64,000 nucleotides of DNA from Viridothelium virens. Taxonomy: Eukaryota > Ascomycota > Dothideomycetes > Trypetheliales > Trypetheliaceae. The notes beneath the pieces were generated by a model. It did no database searches. It saw only the letters and a list, made by a program, of their open reading frames with translations, and had not been told where the DNA came from. A program made the translations under genes and the position numbers. Below, one piece after another: positions 54,481 to 64,000 of the stretch; position 1 is the first letter of the stretch; every line of letters starts with the position of its first letter. Where the stretch lies: positions 1-64,000 of the forward strand of contig ML991806.1 of assembly GCA_010094025.1 (NCBI GenBank), given 5' to 3'.

Positions 54481-55823
54481 ATGGATGAACTCGTCAACAG
54501 TATTCAACGGTTTGCTGATAAAGCAGACGATGTAACCCGGAGGCAGCTTTCTAGCTCTCTTCGAGATCTGTCCGTCGCTTTCGAGTCTCCAAACGATACA
54601 ATGCATAGAATTGTTTATCAAGTCCGTACAAGCTTATCACCTACAGCAGTCAACGAGCTGATCGCCTGTTAGCCTATAGAACTCGCAATCACACAGGTGG
54701 CTGTCGACCTTGGTATATTCAGGCTTCTCTCGAGGATTGAGAAGCCTATAAGCGCCCAAGAGGTGGCCGGAAAGACGGGTGCAGATCCAGTCCTAATAAG
54801 TAAGCCAGCTATCTATCGACATTGATTGGTTGAAGATTGACCATGGGCGAGATCGAATCTTGAGATTCTTGGCGTCATTCCGAATCATTGCTGAGTGCGG
54901 GGAGGGTGTATTTGAGGCGTCTCATGTGACCAAGACACTGGCAGAGCCTGGTGCGCAGGCAGGTGTCGGTCATCAGTACGTATACAAAGAACGGACCTCC
55001 ATAACCCATCTAATGGACAATTCAGTTTTTACTTTTTCAATCCTATACTTCAAATCCTTCCCAAGTGGCTGAAAGAACACCATTACCAAAATGTATCAAG
55101 CTCGTTTGACTGCCCGTTCCAACGAGGATTCAATACAGATCAACCACTTTTCTTATGGATGCAACATCAACCAGAGCTTTTAGGGTACTTTGTTCCCTTT
55201 ATGAACGATTATCACAAAGGAAAACCAGTGTGGACAACAGTAGCCCGATTCGACGAGCAATGTCAAGGCTGGAACGGAGAGCGTCCTCTCTTTGTGGATG
55301 TTGGAGGGGGAATCGGATCTCAATGCCTAGAATTCCAACAAGCAGCACCGAAAATTGCTGGTCGAGTGATCCTACAGGACTTGCAACAGACTCTCGACCA
55401 GTCCCCTACGCATAATGGAATTGAAAAAATGACACACGACTTTTTCACGCCTCAGCCCATTGAAGGTGAGCAGAACGCAGTCTGCTCATCCTCACGCTAA
55501 TCACAACAGGTGCTAAATATTATTACCTTCGCAATATTCTACATGATTATCCAGACAACCGTTGCGTTCAAATCCTCAACCATATCATGAGCGCAATGAG
55601 CAGCGAATCAATCATTCTTATCAACGAGCTGGTAGTTCCACAAATGGGAGCACATTGGCAAGCGACACAAATGGACTTGGCGATGATGTGCGCACTAGGT
55701 TCAATGGAACGAACTGAGCGACAATGGAGAACTCTGCTGGCACAGGCAGGCATGAAAATCACAAGAATCTCAACTTACGGCTTATTTATGGGAGACAGCC
55801 TCATAGAAGCAGTCCTAGAGTAG
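54481..55823 (+). CDS. SAM-dependent O-methyltransferase, convergent pair member 1
   Basis: Five exons, 54481-54621, 54673-54799, 54852-54975, 55026-55465 and 55510-55823, give 381 residues with frame closed. The N-terminal dimerisation/winged-helix domain has AITQVAVDLGIFRLL and ISAQEVAGKTGADPVLI. The catalytic domain has motif I FVDVGGGIGS, the motif HDFFTPQPIEGAKYYYLRN, and the base histidine in RNILHDYPDN. It belongs to the same AflP-like class as the gene at 21988 but is shorter. It shares intron positions (for example after VLI, phase 1) with the gene at 55951-57415, to which it is convergent 127 bp apart, pointing to an inverted duplication. Confidence 0.88.
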
Positions 55824-55950
55824 GGGATCATTATCATGTATCAGTTTCCAGAACGTGGCTATAAATCCGTTTATCAATGAAGGGAACTGATTTTTGTCCT
55901 CTTTGATATTAAGCGAGTGGAAAATGCGAATGAAAGCCACTCATGTCCCC

Positions 55951-57415
55951 TCAGAGTGTACCTGACTTAAGGGGCCAATCATAGGTACCTACCATAGCTT
56001 CGATGACACTCTCACTTTCTCGATCCTTCGTCCAGACTCCGGTGATCTCCAATCCGACAGAAGACAGAAGAGATTGCCATTGGTTTCGCGAACGTTCGAG
56101 AGAGGCGAAATTCGTCATCATAGTCAAATCGTGCGCTGTCATTTTCCACGAGGCATTCATCTCTGGCACGATATGCTCATGAATGAGAAGTTTTGAGTAG
56201 CCGGGTCGCATCGCGGAGACCACGCCTTTCAAGATCTCTCTTGCCCGCGCATCGTTCCAATCATGGAGAACCGAATGCAAAAAATAAGCGCGTGCTCCTT
56301 AGTCGAGATATTAAGAAAATGTACCGCTATAGCTTGGGGAGAGAGACACACCTTTCACTGGCTGTTCTTCAAAGAAATTATGTACCATCGAAGTAATTCT
56401 TGGATCCAGACAGCTCGTCTCTTTAATCACCTCTGGGAGATCTTGTAGAATAAGTTGGCCCTTCAGTTCTAAATTAAGAGTAAGCAATTGCTCTAAATCA
56501 TGACCTTTACCACCACCAATATCTATCAAAAGTATTCCTTCGGGTTCAGTCTTCTGTATTATTCGCTCTTCAATCGGGTAAAATGAGGATTCCGCCCAAA
56601 ATGTACGGCCTTTATGATAGCCAGACATATAGCTATTAAAGGCCTTATGTAATTTTGGACGTCCTAAAACCCAGGGCCAGTGTAGTAAGTTAGTGCTATG
56701 TGCGAACTGCCATGGTCCTTGAACATCATTACTGGGACTCGCGTAGCCTATCGAAGCGAGATAGTGCGGTAGATTTAGAAAAGCTGGACCTATTGCCTCA
56801 ACACTAACGTGGGCAAGACCAATAAGCTAACGTAAATATACGAAAATGCTAAATGTCTCACCAGAACGTAATTCCTCCATTGTTCTCTGGCCTCGCCAGA
56901 GCTTTGGTGAGGTGATTCGGATAGTACAGGTTCTCAGCTGCCTCGCCAACGATTCCCATAGCCGCGAGATGTTTCAAAATTCGGTCTGATGCTTCGAGTT
57001 AAGGATGCCGGAGCACTAAATCTTTTATTGCACACGAAGTGACCGCACTTACTGATCAAAACAGGGTCTGCGCTGCAAGTTTCAGCAATTGTATTGCAGT
57101 GTTGAGCCCATCTGTCATCTCTGATCAAATATTGGAATAGTCCTAGCTCGATTGCAACTGTGAGAGCGGCATTGCGCGCCGGCTATTTGCACTGTTAGAC
57201 ATGTCGAGATCAAGGCAGAAACCCACTTCAGCGAGAGCCATTCGAAGCACAGCCTGGCTTGGAAGTTCAATCGAAGTAACTAAGGAGCGTGCCGCCTCGA
57301 TAAGATCATCCCGAGTATCAGCATCACCTGCCTGAAATCTTTCGCCTAGAACAGATATTTTTGAGAGTATTTCAGCTACATCGATCGTAGTATGAATAGA
57401 GGTCGTGGATGCCAT
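55951..57415 (-). CDS. SAM-dependent O-methyltransferase, convergent pair member 2, one junction broken
   Basis: Exons on the minus strand are 57415-57227, 57182-57053, 56985-56862, 56826-56352 and 56297-55951. Motif I is LIDIGGGKGHDLEQL, then HNFFEEQPVKG, and the catalytic histidine is in HSVLHDWNDAR. The N-terminal domain has AIELGLFQYLI. The ATG at 57415 is taken because it gives the normal N-terminal length. Exon 3 ends in phase 2 but exon 4 starts in phase 0: the coding strand has TTCTGG before TGAGAC at 56861-56862, where one more G would give a clean TGG codon and a GTGAGA donor. This again looks like a one-base loss in a homopolymer. Otherwise the gene is complete and parallels its convergent neighbour. 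Confidence 0.8.
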
Positions 57416-59336
57416 TGTGATGAAGTAGTAGATGATGAAGTTGAGCACCAGAGAGTTTTGCAGAGGGTGGGTTCACATGGGCTACGATACCAGGAGAACG
57501 TCGCATAACGGCTGATACGTGCAACGGTACAAGAGAGCTGGAAATGCATACTACTGCAGTACCATATCGTAGCACCCAATTCGAGAATCTATTATTAAAG
57601 CTATGGGTTTGAGCTTACCCCACTTTTCTGTTTCAGTCATGCAAGAAAAGTAACGGCTCGCTGGCACGGGAAAATTGCTGGAGGTTGCCTGGGACGGAGC
57701 GCGGTTAAGACACGATCCGCCAAACCCCCCACTACTCTATAGGTATTAACCACTCCAACTGTATATTGCTTTCAAGCAGTTAAACCCTGGGTGAGCACAA
57801 GCAGCATCGAAGCCCACATGAAGTGGATCCTCTCACCAGATCGAGGAAAGAAGTCGAGAAATAACATGTGACGGACACTCACAACTTCGTCTCCGTCTAT
57901 TCACTACCATCGTTGCATCCAAGGCTTGAATTATCCTTGGGCGAGAAATCTTCAGCGACCTCGTGGAGAACGGACACATCCATTGGCGAACTAGGTACGG
58001 TACTTTTAGGGCGGAGACGATGGAAGCTGTTGATCGTCAGTGCCGAGCCGTATCTTTGGATCTCATCGCTCAGAATAACAATGACAGTGCCCAGTTTTCT
58101 ACTCAAACCCTGGTCGAACCCATTATCCCTCTCTTCACCCACAGTACCCCTAGAACAGGAATCGGCATGCATGGCGTCTCAACACACATAGCCTCAAGAT
58201 TGAAGCCGTAGCTCGCTAAGGGACCACGCGTCTTAGCTCTTTCAGCCCGAACGTGAGCCAGAAGGTCTTGCCAACAGTGGGACCAATCTCAACTGAAAGC
58301 CGGGATAAGGAGAAAGTGCAAAACCATCGCTTGGAAGCTTGAGATGCGAGTCTGCTAACGAGTATTGCTAGACAGGTTAAGGTTAGCTTTGCGGAAATAC
58401 AAGAGGAAAGAATAGCGTAACCGGCTTCAAGGTATCACCGCAGAGTCCAGATTCGCAGTCAAACCATCCTTAGTACAACGCCGCACAATCCGAAATACAC
58501 ACTCGTTGTCGCTCTGTAGTGCATTGAGGAGACCCCGATGGAGTGGGGAGGAGTGGCTTAAGGCGAACTGTCTAGTATCTACAGCGGCATTCATGCACGT
58601 CGTCGACCAAAACACTCCAGAGTACAGCATAGCACTTGCAATGATCTACGTTCACCTGTCGATGGCTAATTAACAGTTAGAGCAAGGTCGAGGGTGGTTG
58701 CGGAGATGTGTGGTGAGTCCGCTCGGAAATTTGTGCAGAGGTAGACAGGGGCTTTGGTAGACTACCTTTGTCAGAGAAGGTCACTGCATTAAAAGGTCTG
58801 CAGCGGAGGAGTTTCGTGGCCAGGGAGTACTGAAGACTGGTTAGTCAAGGTAGAGGAAGCATTTAAGGATCGGAGCGGAAAGTAGCTTGCGGGACAAATG
58901 ACAAATATATAAGTAAGCATTAATTTATGCACGCACTAAAGGGCACACACACGAGTGAGTGTAGAGCAGCAATGACCCGTCAATGTACTTCATCTATTTC
59001 AGAATCTTTAGTATAAGGTACCATCGTAGTCGAAAATCCAGAGTCCTCGTTCAAGTCAAGTCCTTCGAAGATTCATGTGGCGAGGAACAAGCTCTGTCCA
59101 GAGCTCCGGGAGCAATCCAACGCCGCTCGGAAATTGGAGCTTTTTTCCCAATGACCTTGTCTCCATCATGGACAAAATTGATGCAGCAGAATTCTACTCT
59201 CAGCGTCCGAACTGCAGAGCTTGATGAATATCAAATAAACGAAGCATCTGTATATGTTGGACTGAGGTCTTCTTCACGTCTTCCTTGGCTCGAGACCGTA
59301 TAATATGCCACAGTTCTCCATCTCTATAAGTCGCAC
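57416..59336. other. Intergenic, unassigned frames
   Basis: 1.9 kb. Overlapping frames at 57868-58211 and a minus-strand frame at 58427-58630 show no domain. No zinc-cluster or other regulator motif could be found, although a cluster regulator might be expected here. Confidence 0.4.
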
Positions 59337-60929
59337 TTAATTCTTTCTCTGTGTGAGCTTAACCCACAATGGCTTTTTCTCCCACAGGCCGTAGGATTTC
59401 TGATTAAGCCACTCTCCCTGTTCCCCCATCTTTGCCTCATCAAGACTTATGTCGAAATTCCAAAGAACCTTGCACATGATGAGTTTCGTTTCAGCATACG
59501 CCAAATTCTTTCCAATACAGTTGCGCGGTCCTACACCGAAGGGCTGGTGGGCTGCCCTGTCATCATTCTCAAACACCGGATCACGGTTCTCAAGCCAGCG
59601 CTCCGGGATGAAGTCATCTGGGCGATAGAAATTGCTTTCGAGATGGTAAGAGGGGTGTTGTTGGACGTTTACGCTTGTCTTTGAATTGTTAGCCTGACGA
59701 ATGACTGATTGAGAAGACTTATGAATACTTACGCCTGCGGGCACAAACTTCCCATTGATCATCGCTCCGCCATTTGGTACGATGCGAGCGATCTGGACCG
59801 GGACTGCGGGATAGACGCGTAGGCTTTCGTCCATGACGGCAGGCAAATACTTCAATTGGCCAACATTGATAAGGTCCATGTCGTCACTCGATTTGTAGGC
59901 ACTTCGGATTTCTTCAGTGAGTTTTGCGAGCTTATCCGGATTCCGCGACAGCAAGTATGTCATGCCGCTCGACAGGGTAGCCACAGTATCAGATCCCGCA
60001 AAAACAAGCACAGCCGCATTATTCAACATTTCGCCTTTGGTCATTCCCTGGCCTCCTGCGTTGTCGTCTTCACTTTTGATCACGATCTTGTCCCAGAAGT
60101 CGCCTCGCTCGGATCCATATCGAAGTCGCGCTTCGACCTTTGTTTGCGTATATTGGAAGTTCCTAAGTCTCCCCTCAACGGTGCCCTTGGGCAAAAGGTA
60201 GGCCATCAAGAAACCAAAGCCGTAGAACTTGAAGATGTTGCCGGTCATCACATATCGAAGGTTGTCCCAGGTAGCGCGCATCCAGTCATGCGTCTTTTTG
60301 TCGCTCAGGGAGTGGAACGACTCCCCGAATGCCAGATCGCCAATAATATCAAATGCCGCTCTGGTGTACCAAAGAAGTACATCCTGAGATTGACCTGTTT
60401 CTGAGAGCTCTTGTAGTCGGGTAATCAACAAGTCCACATGCTCTTTGATACGTGGCTCCTGCTCGCGCATGCCTTTTTCGGAAAATGCATAGGATAAAAG
60501 TTTCCTGAAGCGAGCATGATTCTCCTTGTTAGCACCAAGAATGCTCGGAATTTTATTTGGCGCAGAAGCTTGAAATATCGTGGTTTTGGACATTTCCGGC
60601 TGTCCTGGGCGATGGGCATAAACGTCTCTCCAGGCTTGGGAAGTTGCGTAAGAGAGCTCATCGGGAGCTATCCGAATGCAAGGACCATATTTTTTATGGA
60701 ATTCGAGCATTTTGTCGTTGTTGTCTCCAATAACTTGATGATAGGCCCACGGGAGACGGAGCGCCGCCCATGACTTCGGACCGGGGTAGGAACGGAGAGG
60801 ATGAAGGAAAAGGTTGTAGCCGATGTAGGACACAAGGTAAATGGAGGCTGCGGAGAACAGAGCAAGCACTGAAGCGCCTAGTAGCTTGATGTTGCTGTCG
60901 AAGAAATCCATTGATCTCGAGGAATCCAT
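59337..60929 (-). CDS. Cytochrome P450, CYP65-like
   Basis: Two exons, 60929-59733 and 59678-59337, are separated by a 54-bp intron (GTAAGT...AAG) that is in frame without stops and so is easily missed. Removing it restores VPAGTSVNVQQHPSYH, the family's usual sequence. Length is 512 residues. An N-terminal membrane anchor lies at about residues 14-40, followed by FLHPLRSYPGPK. The I-helix has AGSDTVA, the K-helix DESLRVYP, then FIPERW and the haem loop PFGVGPRNCIG. This is the trichothecene C-15 hydroxylase-like group, frequent in polyketide and terpene clusters. With the nearby O-methyltransferases and oxidase it suggests tailoring of an aromatic or terpenoid product, but no backbone enzyme is in the window. 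Confidence 0.9.
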   Translation of the reverse strand: MDSSRSMDFFDSNIKLLGASVLALFSAASIYLVSYIGYNLFLHPLRSYPGPKSWAALRLPWAYHQVIGDNNDKMLEFHKKYGPCIRIAPDELSYATSQAWRDVYAHRPGQPEMSKTTIFQASAPNKIPSILGANKENHARFRKLLSYAFSEKGMREQEPRIKEHVDLLITRLQELSETGQSQDVLLWYTRAAFDIIGDLAFGESFHSLSDKKTHDWMRATWDNLRYVMTGNIFKFYGFGFLMAYLLPKGTVEGRLRNFQYTQTKVEARLRYGSERGDFWDKIVIKSEDDNAGGQGMTKGEMLNNAAVLVFAGSDTVATLSSGMTYLLSRNPDKLAKLTEEIRSAYKSSDDMDLINVGQLKYLPAVMDESLRVYPAVPVQIARIVPNGGAMINGKFVPAGVSIHKSSQSVIRQANNSKTSVNVQQHPSYHLESNFYRPDDFIPERWLENRDPVFENDDRAAHQPFGVGPRNCIGKNLAYAETKLIMCKVLWNFDISLDEAKMGEQGEWLNQKSYGLWEKKPLWVKLTQRKN

Positions 60930-62789
60930 GGCTGGCACGTCCGATTTGGATGTCTTTTCAAAGAAATCTTACGGGACTCATGAAAGTGTTGAACTGGAAA
61001 AACGCACGGGACAGTGCAGAGAATGGAAGAGGCAACCTACATAGGAGACGCGGGTACAAGAGAGCATTCTTCTCAAGTAGCGAGGGCGATAAAGTCATGT
61101 TTCATGTTCTTAAAGTCCGGAGTCCGAAGAAACTTTTCAAGTGCTGATGTTGGATAGCAATCGTAGCTGCAGACAAGGGAGATCGGCATCGCTTGTAAGA
61201 TCTAACGTGAAAAGGGAAGCTTGGGGGGCAAGACCGGAGATCACCAGTGATAGTGAGCAGGCCTCTTATGCTGTGGATTAGTAGGCTGCTAATTCGGGCC
61301 CCGATTCGAGATGAAATCCCTGGAACGTGAGGTGGCGTTGGTGGGGTGAGGTTTTCATGCGGCTTTAGGTGCCTCTTCCTTGTCTGTTGCTCCAATGCCT
61401 TCAACCCCAGTCTGCCAAGCTCGCCTCTGATCGAATTTCTTCGGTTTCCTTCGGTAGCGACACATGGATAAATAATTCTGGCTCAAGACAGATTTCCGAG
61501 AGGCTTTCTGACCAAATCTTCCACGGAGAAAATCGAGGACTTGTCTACGGTTCACATCTCTAACACTTGTCTGACGTGACGTATGAAGTCGCCAAGGAAT
61601 TTTGGCCGCCCTAAATCTCGCCTAATTAAGCGAGCCCCGCGGCTTGCTAAGCATAAAAGAGCCAGTTATGGTACAAAATCTCTAGAATGCTTCCGATCAA
61701 GACACTTTAGACCCCAAAATAACTGAACATTGGAGATTGAAGACTCGCAAATGTCCGCGAGATTGATATGAGGCAAAAGGATCCAACACAATCTGCAATG
61801 AAGCCAACAACAATGTATGGGGGTATCCTCACTCATTCTCGCGATTTGATTATTTTTCCGTTCCGAAGCCTCTGGGCGGCCCGCACCGGTGATTCGGTCG
61901 GTGAATCGATCCGATGGTCCGAGCGATGCTTCGAGCCATGGACAAGGGCAATAAGCTTGAGCGTCCTCTCAGTTACATCTTTTCCTCCGGAGCACATGGT
62001 GTATGTAACATATAGATACGATCTGCGTTCACTTATGAACCCCACCAGCATCGACATTCTAGAAACTACAAGTTCCATAAGGAAAGTCTCCCATGCCATA
62101 TGAACCCAACTCTCTTTCGTTACTCTAGTAGGCGTATGCATTTCCATCTCTTTGCTTGAACGAACCAAGAAGGATAGTTCGGGATGAGGCTTGAATAGTA
62201 GCGGTGCTTACTCTACGTCTTTTGGTTAGACGATGGCTGATAAGCGAGTGCGTCTACTTTTGGACTTTACCGTATTTGCTAAATTTACAGAGTATCTCTG
62301 CAAGCACTTGATAACTAATGACTTACGCAGAGGCAGCTAGTATCTATGTATTTAAAGTCAAGCAACGTCTCGCCTTTTGCGGAACACTGGTGGACTAAAA
62401 TTTATCTCCTCAGCAGGAGACATCTTCGGACGGCTTTCTTGGATATTTTTTTACATGGCTCAGCGTGGTGAGGCCCAGCACGTCTATACGGCTGAGAAGC
62501 GGGAATGCGAGAAAGTCGCAATGGTTGTGGACGATGTCGAAGTCGTGCGCAGGCAGCGACCTTTCCCGGCATGGCGATATGAAGAGCAACTTTGCCATGT
62601 ACTTCCGTGTCTAGGCGTGGTATCCAAGACCAGGACGCTCCCAGCTGTCATAGCAGCATTCGGAGCAGTGATCCACGTGAATGTTTTGATGGATAAGGTA
62701 AGTATTTAGCTACCTGGGTATGTATGTAGAACTAGGTGCTGTGTGCCTTTGTCTTTGCTCGAGCCGTAAAACTAGCATCATGTTGCACT
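60930..62789. other. Intergenic, nothing recognised
   Basis: 1.9 kb between the P450 start and the midasin end. Several open frames (for example 61768-62103 and 62377-62709 on the plus strand) lack domains. Confidence 0.45.
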
Positions 62790-64000
62790 TCAAGACCCTG
62801 TGTCAACTACTTCGGTAAACCACTGTCTCAAGGCTCCTGCCAGGACCCCAGGTAGCTCCACAACGTCCCTCACAATGAGATAGTACTGGAACGGAAATGT
62901 ATCCAGGTACCTTCTGAGCTCGACCTTCATCTCGCCTTTCTCATCTGGCACAAAATCTGCCTTTTGTAGCTCCACAATGCCCTCGTTCTTCCCTTTCGCA
63001 GCTGCATCCACGATCACAAACAAGATCATGATTCGCTCTTCCTGCGCTTGTCGCACCAAGCGCTTGATGCCCAGATGATCATCACACACCCCATCGCTTA
63101 TGATGATCTGCAACTGCCAAAGCTCCGAAGGAGAGCCGCTTGTCCTGAGCCTCGCTTCCCGGAATAAGGTCAAAGAATCTTGTAAGAGTAATCGAACGTT
63201 GGTCTTCCCCTGCTTGAACCCGAAGTGTTTGAATACTTCTGCACCCGCATCACCCGTGAATGGCGTCTCAAAATCATGTGCGACCTGCACAGTTTCACCA
63301 AACGCAACAACGCTGAGTTCGCCGGCCTCTAGCATGCTTAGCGCTCGCGAGATGAGCGTTACGGTGGTAAGCGCGAGCTGTCCTCCACCGCTTTCGTTCA
63401 TACTACTGCTGTCATCAATCGCTAGCATGATCTGGTATGCACGCTTCGAAGGCACGGAACGACGCATCCAGATCTTGTCGCGCTTGTATTGGGACGCAAC
63501 ATATGGGATGATTCGCTTCATGTTGAGTCGCTTGCCTGTGCGGAAGTCACCACGCATCTTGGTGGCACGAGTCGGAGTCAGAATTAGTCGAAGGTGTTCG
63601 GTCAATGCCAAGGACAGTATGCGAGTGGCAGTCTCACAACGAGACCAGAGCGCACGCGCTTGTTCAAGCGATAGAGGCCCTGATGATGGTTGAGACGAAT
63701 CAAGAGTGGTATTAGCATCCGGAATCAGTTCTTGGTCTTCGTGATCACGATCTTCGTCGATGTGCATGTCTTCGTCGAGTTCTGCATCAAAGTTTTCCGT
63801 GCGCTCGCCAACAAGTGCGTTTGGTTGATACGGAGAGTTAGTAGGCTCCTTCGGTGTCGTTGTCTCAACTGGCTCTCCATCTTCCTCCGCTCCACCTTCA
63901 GCGTCTTGCTCCTCCTCTGCTTCGAATGGTCGATCTTGTAGAGTTTCATAATCCAGGCTATCCACAGCTTTGCTGGTATCCACTGCAGTTGCTTCATCCT
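62790..64000 (-). CDS. Midasin (Rea1/Mdn1) C-terminal MIDAS domain, partial
   Basis: The open frame enters from the right edge (its start lies beyond 64000) and ends at 62790, leaving about 400 residues. The first 110 are the acidic D/E-rich linker (EEEQDAEGGAEEDGE). The rest is the von Willebrand A-type MIDAS domain with the metal site DDSSSM, TTVTLISRAL, FGFKQGKTN and IISDGVCDD. Midasin is a huge AAA+ ATPase of the nucleolus and nucleoplasm that strips assembly factors (via Rsa4 and Ytm1) from pre-60S ribosomes; the MIDAS domain grips their UBL domains. This is a housekeeping gene and marks the end of the accessory region. Confidence 0.95.
   Translation of the reverse strand, partial: DEATAVDTSKAVDSLDYETLQDRPFEAEEEQDAEGGAEEDGEPVETTTPKEPTNSPYQPNALVGERTENFDAELDEDMHIDEDRDHEDQELIPDANTTLDSSQPSSGPLSLEQARALWSRCETATRILSLALTEHLRLILTPTRATKMRGDFRTGKRLNMKRIIPYVASQYKRDKIWMRRSVPSKRAYQIMLAIDDSSSMNESGGGQLALTTVTLISRALSMLEAGELSVVAFGETVQVAHDFETPFTGDAGAEVFKHFGFKQGKTNVRLLLQDSLTLFREARLRTSGSPSELWQLQIIISDGVCDDHLGIKRLVRQAQEERIMILFVIVDAAAKGKNEGIVELQKADFVPDEKGEMKVELRRYLDTFPFQYYLIVRDVVELPGVLAGALRQWFTEVVDTGS

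Noticed and set aside
57868-58630. Cluster transcription factor (AflR-like)
   Set aside because: No zinc-cluster cysteines or other DNA-binding motif; frames are short and overlap on both strands.
59679-59732. Treating the second P450 as one uninterrupted frame
   Set aside because: The 54-bp segment has GT-AG ends and inserts 18 non-homologous residues; removal restores the family sequence.
63100-63693. 197-codon plus-strand frame
   Set aside because: Antisense to the midasin MIDAS domain, whose motifs are unmistakable.

Overview
The window is nuclear DNA of a filamentous ascomycete (Pezizomycotina). The evidence is short GT-AG introns of 44-104 bp with CTAAC-type branch points, and typical families: HET/NACHT proteins, PTH11/SAT4-type rhodopsin-like receptors, HsbA, UstYa/DUF3328 proteins and fungal P450s. 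The species cannot be told from the sequence. Gene models below were spliced by hand. For most of them the exon lengths close the reading frame exactly.

Layout. 0-4 kb: AT-rich edge and a broken HET-NACHT NLR-like gene. 4.7-7.5 kb: a large conserved protein of unknown function. 10.4-12.9 kb: a membrane protein whose cytosolic end is a purine/uridine phosphorylase-fold (PNP_UDP) domain. 14.2-31.5 kb: a likely biosynthetic region with a CYP52-clan P450, a membrane-anchored PLP aminotransferase, a secreted precursor with ten Kex2-flanked copies of an AIAYPDSY peptide, two UstYa-family proteins, an O-methyltransferase, two alpha/beta hydrolases, a rhodopsin-like receptor and a UMTA-type methyltransferase. 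32.6-41.5 kb: CAP-domain protein, a 1332-residue repeat-bearing surface protein and a second rhodopsin-like receptor. 45-52.6 kb: HsbA-type wall protein, laccase-like multicopper oxidase and a third rhodopsin-like receptor. 54.5-61 kb: two convergent related O-methyltransferases and a CYP65-like P450. 62.8-64 kb: the C-terminal MIDAS end of midasin, running off the window.

The main discovery is the precursor at 18580-19184 with its UstYa genes. This is the architecture of a dikaritin-type RiPP pathway (the ustiloxin/phomopsin class): signal peptide, repeated core peptides released at dibasic sites, and HxxHC-motif oxidases that cyclise them. The methyltransferase and hydrolase beside it, and possibly the aminotransferase and P450, are candidate tailoring enzymes. 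The core AIAYPDSY is not one I recognise; novelty has to be checked by search.

Four genes (NLR, aminotransferase, second receptor, second convergent O-methyltransferase) each lose frame in a way that one missing base in a short homopolymer explains. That may be real decay or an assembly artefact. Several genes also share a switch from C-rich to G-rich coding strand along their length.
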